Shown here: in pieces, positions 17,534-19,708 of the stretch
Layout: each line of letters begins with the position of its first letter
How positions within the stretch are numbered: position 1 is the first letter of the stretch
Source: VYFG01 sp022827325
GTDB taxonomy: Bacteria > Pseudomonadota > Gammaproteobacteria > Arenicellales > Poriferihabitantaceae
Length of the DNA: 19,708 bases
Assembly: GCA_022827325.1 (NCBI GenBank)
Contig: JAJDTE010000019.1
Coordinates: forward strand, 1-19,708
Reading direction: 5' to 3'
The notes under the pieces: model-generated
The model's database searches: none
Told to the model about the DNA's origin: nothing
The model's input: the letters and a program-made list of their open reading frames with translations, nothing else
Made by a program: the position numbers and the translations under genes

Positions 17534-18681
17534 TGCGCCTCCCCCCGGGCGGACGCCATCATCCCGATGAACCGGTCGAACAGGCTGTGGATGTCCCGGG
17601 GGCCCGGACTCGCCTCCGGGTGGCCCTGGAACGAGTAGGCGGGATGGTCCAGGAGCTCGATGCCCTGCACCGTGCCATCAAAAAGCGACCGGTGGGTCAC
17701 CCGCACGTTGTCCGGCAGCGAATCCTCCTCGACGGTAAACCCGTGGTTCTGGCTGGTGATCAGCACCCGGTCCGTACCGAGGTCCTGCACCGGGTGGTTG
17801 GCGCCGTGGTGGCCGAACTTCATCTTCCCGGTGCGCGCGCCGCTCGCCAGCGCAAGCAGCTGGTGCCCGAGGCAGATGCCGAAGACCGGGATGTCCCGGC
17901 GGACAATCTCCCGGATGGCCCGGATCGCGTAGTCGCAGGGTTCGGGGTCGCCGGGACCATTGGACAGAAACACGCCGTCGGGCCCGTGCCCGAGAATTTC
18001 CTCGGCCCCGGATTCCGCGGGCACCACGGTGACGTCACAGCCCCGTTCCGCCAGCAGGCGGAGGATGTTGCGCTTGACGCCGTAGTCACAGGCCACGACC
18101 CTGAAGCGCGGCTCCGGCGCCCGCCCATGGCCGCCCTGGAGGCCCCATTCGCCGTCCGCTTCTCCCCGGTTCCAGCGGTAGGCGGACCGCGTGGTGACGA
18201 CTTTCGCGAGATCCATGCCCCCGAGCCCGGGGAACGCCCGCGCGCTGGCCAGGGCCGCATCCGCGTCGGCGCCGTCGCCGGCGGCAATGCAGCCGGCCAG
18301 GGCCCCCTTGGTGCGCAGGATCCGGGTCAGCCGCCGGGTGTCGATGTCGCTGATCGCCACCACGTCCCGGGCCGCGAGGTACTCCGGCAGGGACTCCTCG
18401 GCCCGCCAGCTGCTGTGGGATACCGGCAGGCTGCGCACCACCAGCCCGGCGCTGAACACCCGGGCGGATTCCTCGTCCTCGCCATTGGTGCCCACGTTGC
18501 CGATGTGGGGATAGGTCAGGGTGACGATCTGGCTGGCATAGGAAGGGTCGGTGAGAATCTCCTGGTAGCCGGTCATGGCGGTATTGAACACCACCTCCCC
18601 CACGCTGGTTCCCTCTGCGCCGATGGAACGGCCGCTGAACACGGTTCCGTCCTCCAGCACCAACAACGCACTTTCTTTCAA
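17530..18681 (-). CDS. carA: Carbamoyl-phosphate synthase small subunit (glutamine amidotransferase)
   Basis: A 383-residue CarA (E. coli 382) that releases ammonia from glutamine and channels it to CarB. The N-terminal domain begins LKESALLVLEDGTVFSGRSI; the class I amidotransferase domain has the nucleophile C270 in VFGICLGHQLLALASG and the His/Glu pair near the end (SFQGHPEASPGP). I place the start at TTG 18681: GGGAG precedes it by 6 nt and the length then equals the family. The upstream in-frame GTG at 18732 lies just after a terminator T-tract, lacks a ribosome-binding site and would add 17 non-conserved residues. The stop overlaps the carB start by 4 nt. Confidence 0.95.
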
Positions 18682-18687
18682 ATCAAT

Positions 18688-18692
18688 CTCCC
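18688..18692 (-). promoter_or_regulatory. Ribosome-binding site that fixes the TTG start of carA
   Basis: On the minus strand GGGAG stands 6 nt before TTG 18681, an ideal distance. No other in-frame ATG, GTG or TTG nearby has a comparable site, which decides the start of carA. Confidence 0.75.
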
Positions 18693-18734
18693 GGGAGGAC
18701 TGTTCAATTGGCGCCAACCGCAAACCGTGCACCT

Positions 18735-18766
18735 AAAAAAAGGGAGAAACCGCTTCGGTTTCCCCC
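18735..18766 (-). terminator. Intrinsic terminator/attenuator in the carA leader
   Basis: On the minus strand an 11-bp stem with one G-T pair (left arm GGGGGAAACCG, right arm CGGTTTCTCCC, loop AAG; 18742-18766) is followed at once by seven T (18735-18741), a textbook intrinsic terminator. It lies 86 bp after the dapB stop and 53 bp before the carA start. It would end dapB transcripts. It also stands downstream of the only good carA promoter I see, so carAB expression would need read-through. Regulation by pyrimidine supply is an inference. Confidence 0.8.
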
Positions 18767-18827
18767 TCTCGATGATCTTGGTGCTGGTAATCTCGCTAGC
18801 CCCTGGCTGCTCTTTCTGGACGGCCGG

Positions 18828-18856
18828 ATTGTAACGCCGGAGCAGTCACAATTCAA
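18828..18856 (-). promoter_or_regulatory. Probable carAB promoter overlapping the dapB stop
   Basis: On the minus strand TTGAAT (18851-18856, four of six matches) is separated by 17 bp from TACAAT (18828-18833, five of six). The -35 box overlaps the dapB stop codon. The predicted start near 18821 gives a leader of about 140 nt that contains the terminator hairpin. Confidence 0.6.
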
Positions 18857-19650
18857 CGAAGTTCCAGTACGTCCCGCATGTCGTAGAAGCCTGCCGGACG
18901 GCCCGCGAGCCACCTGGCCGCGCGCAGGGCGCCCCTGGCGAAAATGCGCCGGTCCGTGGCCCGGTGGGTGATCTCGATGCGCTCGCTTTCGCCGATGAAC
19001 ATCACCGTGTGCTCCCCGGCGATATCGCCGCCCCGGATGGTGGAAAAGCCGATGCTGCCCGCGAGCCTCGGGCCGGTGTGCCCTTCCCTGGCGAACACCC
19101 CGTCGGTCCCGAGGTCCCTGCCGAGGACCCCCGCCACGGTCTCGCCCAGCAACAGCGCCGTGCCGGAAGGCGCATCCACCTTGTGGCGGTGATGGGCCTC
19201 GACCACCTCGACGTCCATGTGGTCTCCCAACACCCGGCCGGCGGTCTCGAGAAGCGCCACGCACAGGTTGATTCCGACACTGGTATTGGCGGCAAAAACC
19301 ACCGGGATGTCCCTGCCGGCATCCCGGACCTCGCCGCGCTGGCGGTCATCCAGGCCCGTGGTGCCGATCATGATGGCGTGGCCGTGCGCGCGGCAGAAGG
19401 CAAGGTGCTCCATGGTCGCGTCGGGGGTGGTGAACTCGACCATGACATCGAACCCGGCTTCCGCGGCGGGGACGACCGGGACCCCCAGCTGGGCGATCCC
19501 GGCCACGGTACCGGCATCCCGGGACAGGACCGGACTCTGGCCGAGTTCCAGCGCCGCGGCCAGTTCGAGCGCATCGTCTTCTGCGATCAGGCGGATGATG
19601 GCCTGGCCCATCCGTCCGGCGGCCCCGGACACGGCGATTCGGGTCGTCAT
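18853..19650 (-). CDS. dapB: 4-hydroxy-tetrahydrodipicolinate reductase
   Basis: A 265-residue DapB, which reduces the dihydrodipicolinate intermediate with NAD(P)H in the diaminopimelate/lysine pathway. The Rossmann nucleotide-binding loop is SGAAGRMG (8-15). The catalytic signature EAHHRHKVDAPSGTAL (151-166) contains the catalytic histidine H153 and lysine K157. FTTPDAT and GTTGLDD are further family marks. Length is near the usual 270. The ATG at 19650 is the family start, although the Shine-Dalgarno is weak. It precedes carA on the same strand, a conserved order. Confidence 0.97.
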   Translation of the reverse strand: MTTRIAVSGAAGRMGQAIIRLIAEDDALELAAALELGQSPVLSRDAGTVAGIAQLGVPVVPAAEAGFDVMVEFTTPDATMEHLAFCRAHGHAIMIGTTGLDDRQRGEVRDAGRDIPVVFAANTSVGINLCVALLETAGRVLGDHMDVEVVEAHHRHKVDAPSGTALLLGETVAGVLGRDLGTDGVFAREGHTGPRLAGSIGFSTIRGGDIAGEHTVMFIGESERIEITHRATDRRIFARGALRAARWLAGRPAGFYDMRDVLELR

Positions 19651-19680
19651 GAGGTGTCAGTCTTAAGAGGAATCCGGCCG

Positions 19681-19686
19681 ATTATA
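19681..19686 (-). promoter_or_regulatory. -10 box upstream of dapB
   Basis: A perfect TATAAT on the minus strand, 30 bp upstream of the dapB ATG, in an otherwise very GC-rich stretch. The matching -35 region would fall at the right edge of the window and cannot be judged. Confidence 0.5.
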
Positions 19687-19708
19687 ACCGCCGGCCCGGC
19701 GCGGTTTG

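Noticed and set aside
18682..18732. carA start at the in-frame GTG 18732
   Set aside because: It follows directly on the terminator T-tract, has no ribosome-binding site and adds residues absent from the family.
18735..18821. Leader peptide ending FLPFFF at the terminator T-tract, as in pyrimidine attenuation
   Set aside because: The frame is open but contains no ATG, GTG or TTG after the predicted transcription start, so a translated leader is not supported.

Overview
The window reads as chromosomal DNA of a GC-rich gammaproteobacterium. The right third carries the gene order dapB-carA-carB-greA on the minus strand, an arrangement familiar from pseudomonads and related Gammaproteobacteria. 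The proteins there are full length and well conserved. The taxon is inferred from this gene order and from the protein families, not from a marker gene.

Layout from left to right. (1) Positions 1-1002, minus strand: a small Cro/YdaS-like helix-turn-helix gene overlapping the start of a ParB-family gene of the kind carried by PFGI-1-class integrating conjugative elements. The ParB gene runs off the left edge, so the window probably begins inside or at the border of such an element or a remnant of one. (2) 1304-2482, plus: an MFS transporter. (3) 2501-6043, minus: a tungstate ABC-uptake operon, tupB-tupC-tupA, followed by a one-component regulator with a ModE-like DNA-binding domain fused to a periplasmic-binding-protein-like sensor domain. 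Upstream of tupB lie a perfect TATAAT box and two ModE-like palindromes 64 bp apart. (4) 6140-8700: a visibly AT-richer islet with two PIN-domain toxin-antitoxin-type modules pointing at each other. One is an AbrB-type antitoxin with a PIN toxin that has lost its middle. The other is an intact pair of an XRE-ImmA/IrrE metallopeptidase and a PIN protein, with a perfect 11-bp inverted repeat at its promoter. (5) 8809-11294: a GNAT acetyltransferase, a LysE-type exporter and a haloacetate/fluoroacetate dehalogenase-like hydrolase. (6) 11548-13722, plus: a large exported DUF6351/tannase-like hydrolase behind a TTGACA promoter. (7) 13769-19650, minus: greA, carB, carA, dapB, the housekeeping block.

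How the parts work together. TupA, TupB and TupC would capture and import tungstate, and the regulator encoded behind them is the natural candidate to bind the palindromes upstream of tupB. CarA and CarB form carbamoyl-phosphate synthetase for pyrimidine and arginine synthesis; their start and stop codons overlap as ATGA. carA very probably starts at a TTG with an ideal ribosome-binding site, and a strong intrinsic terminator lies between its best promoter and its start, suggesting attenuation. The intact XRE-ImmA/PIN pair and the decayed AbrB/PIN pair look like independently acquired stability or stress modules.

I did not find a wholly new multi-gene system that the sequence alone would prove. 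The best candidates for a second look are the XRE-ImmA/PIN module with its operator, the compensated deletion in the other PIN gene, the double operator of the tup operon and the carAB leader. I saw no tRNA, rRNA, CRISPR array or intact transposase.
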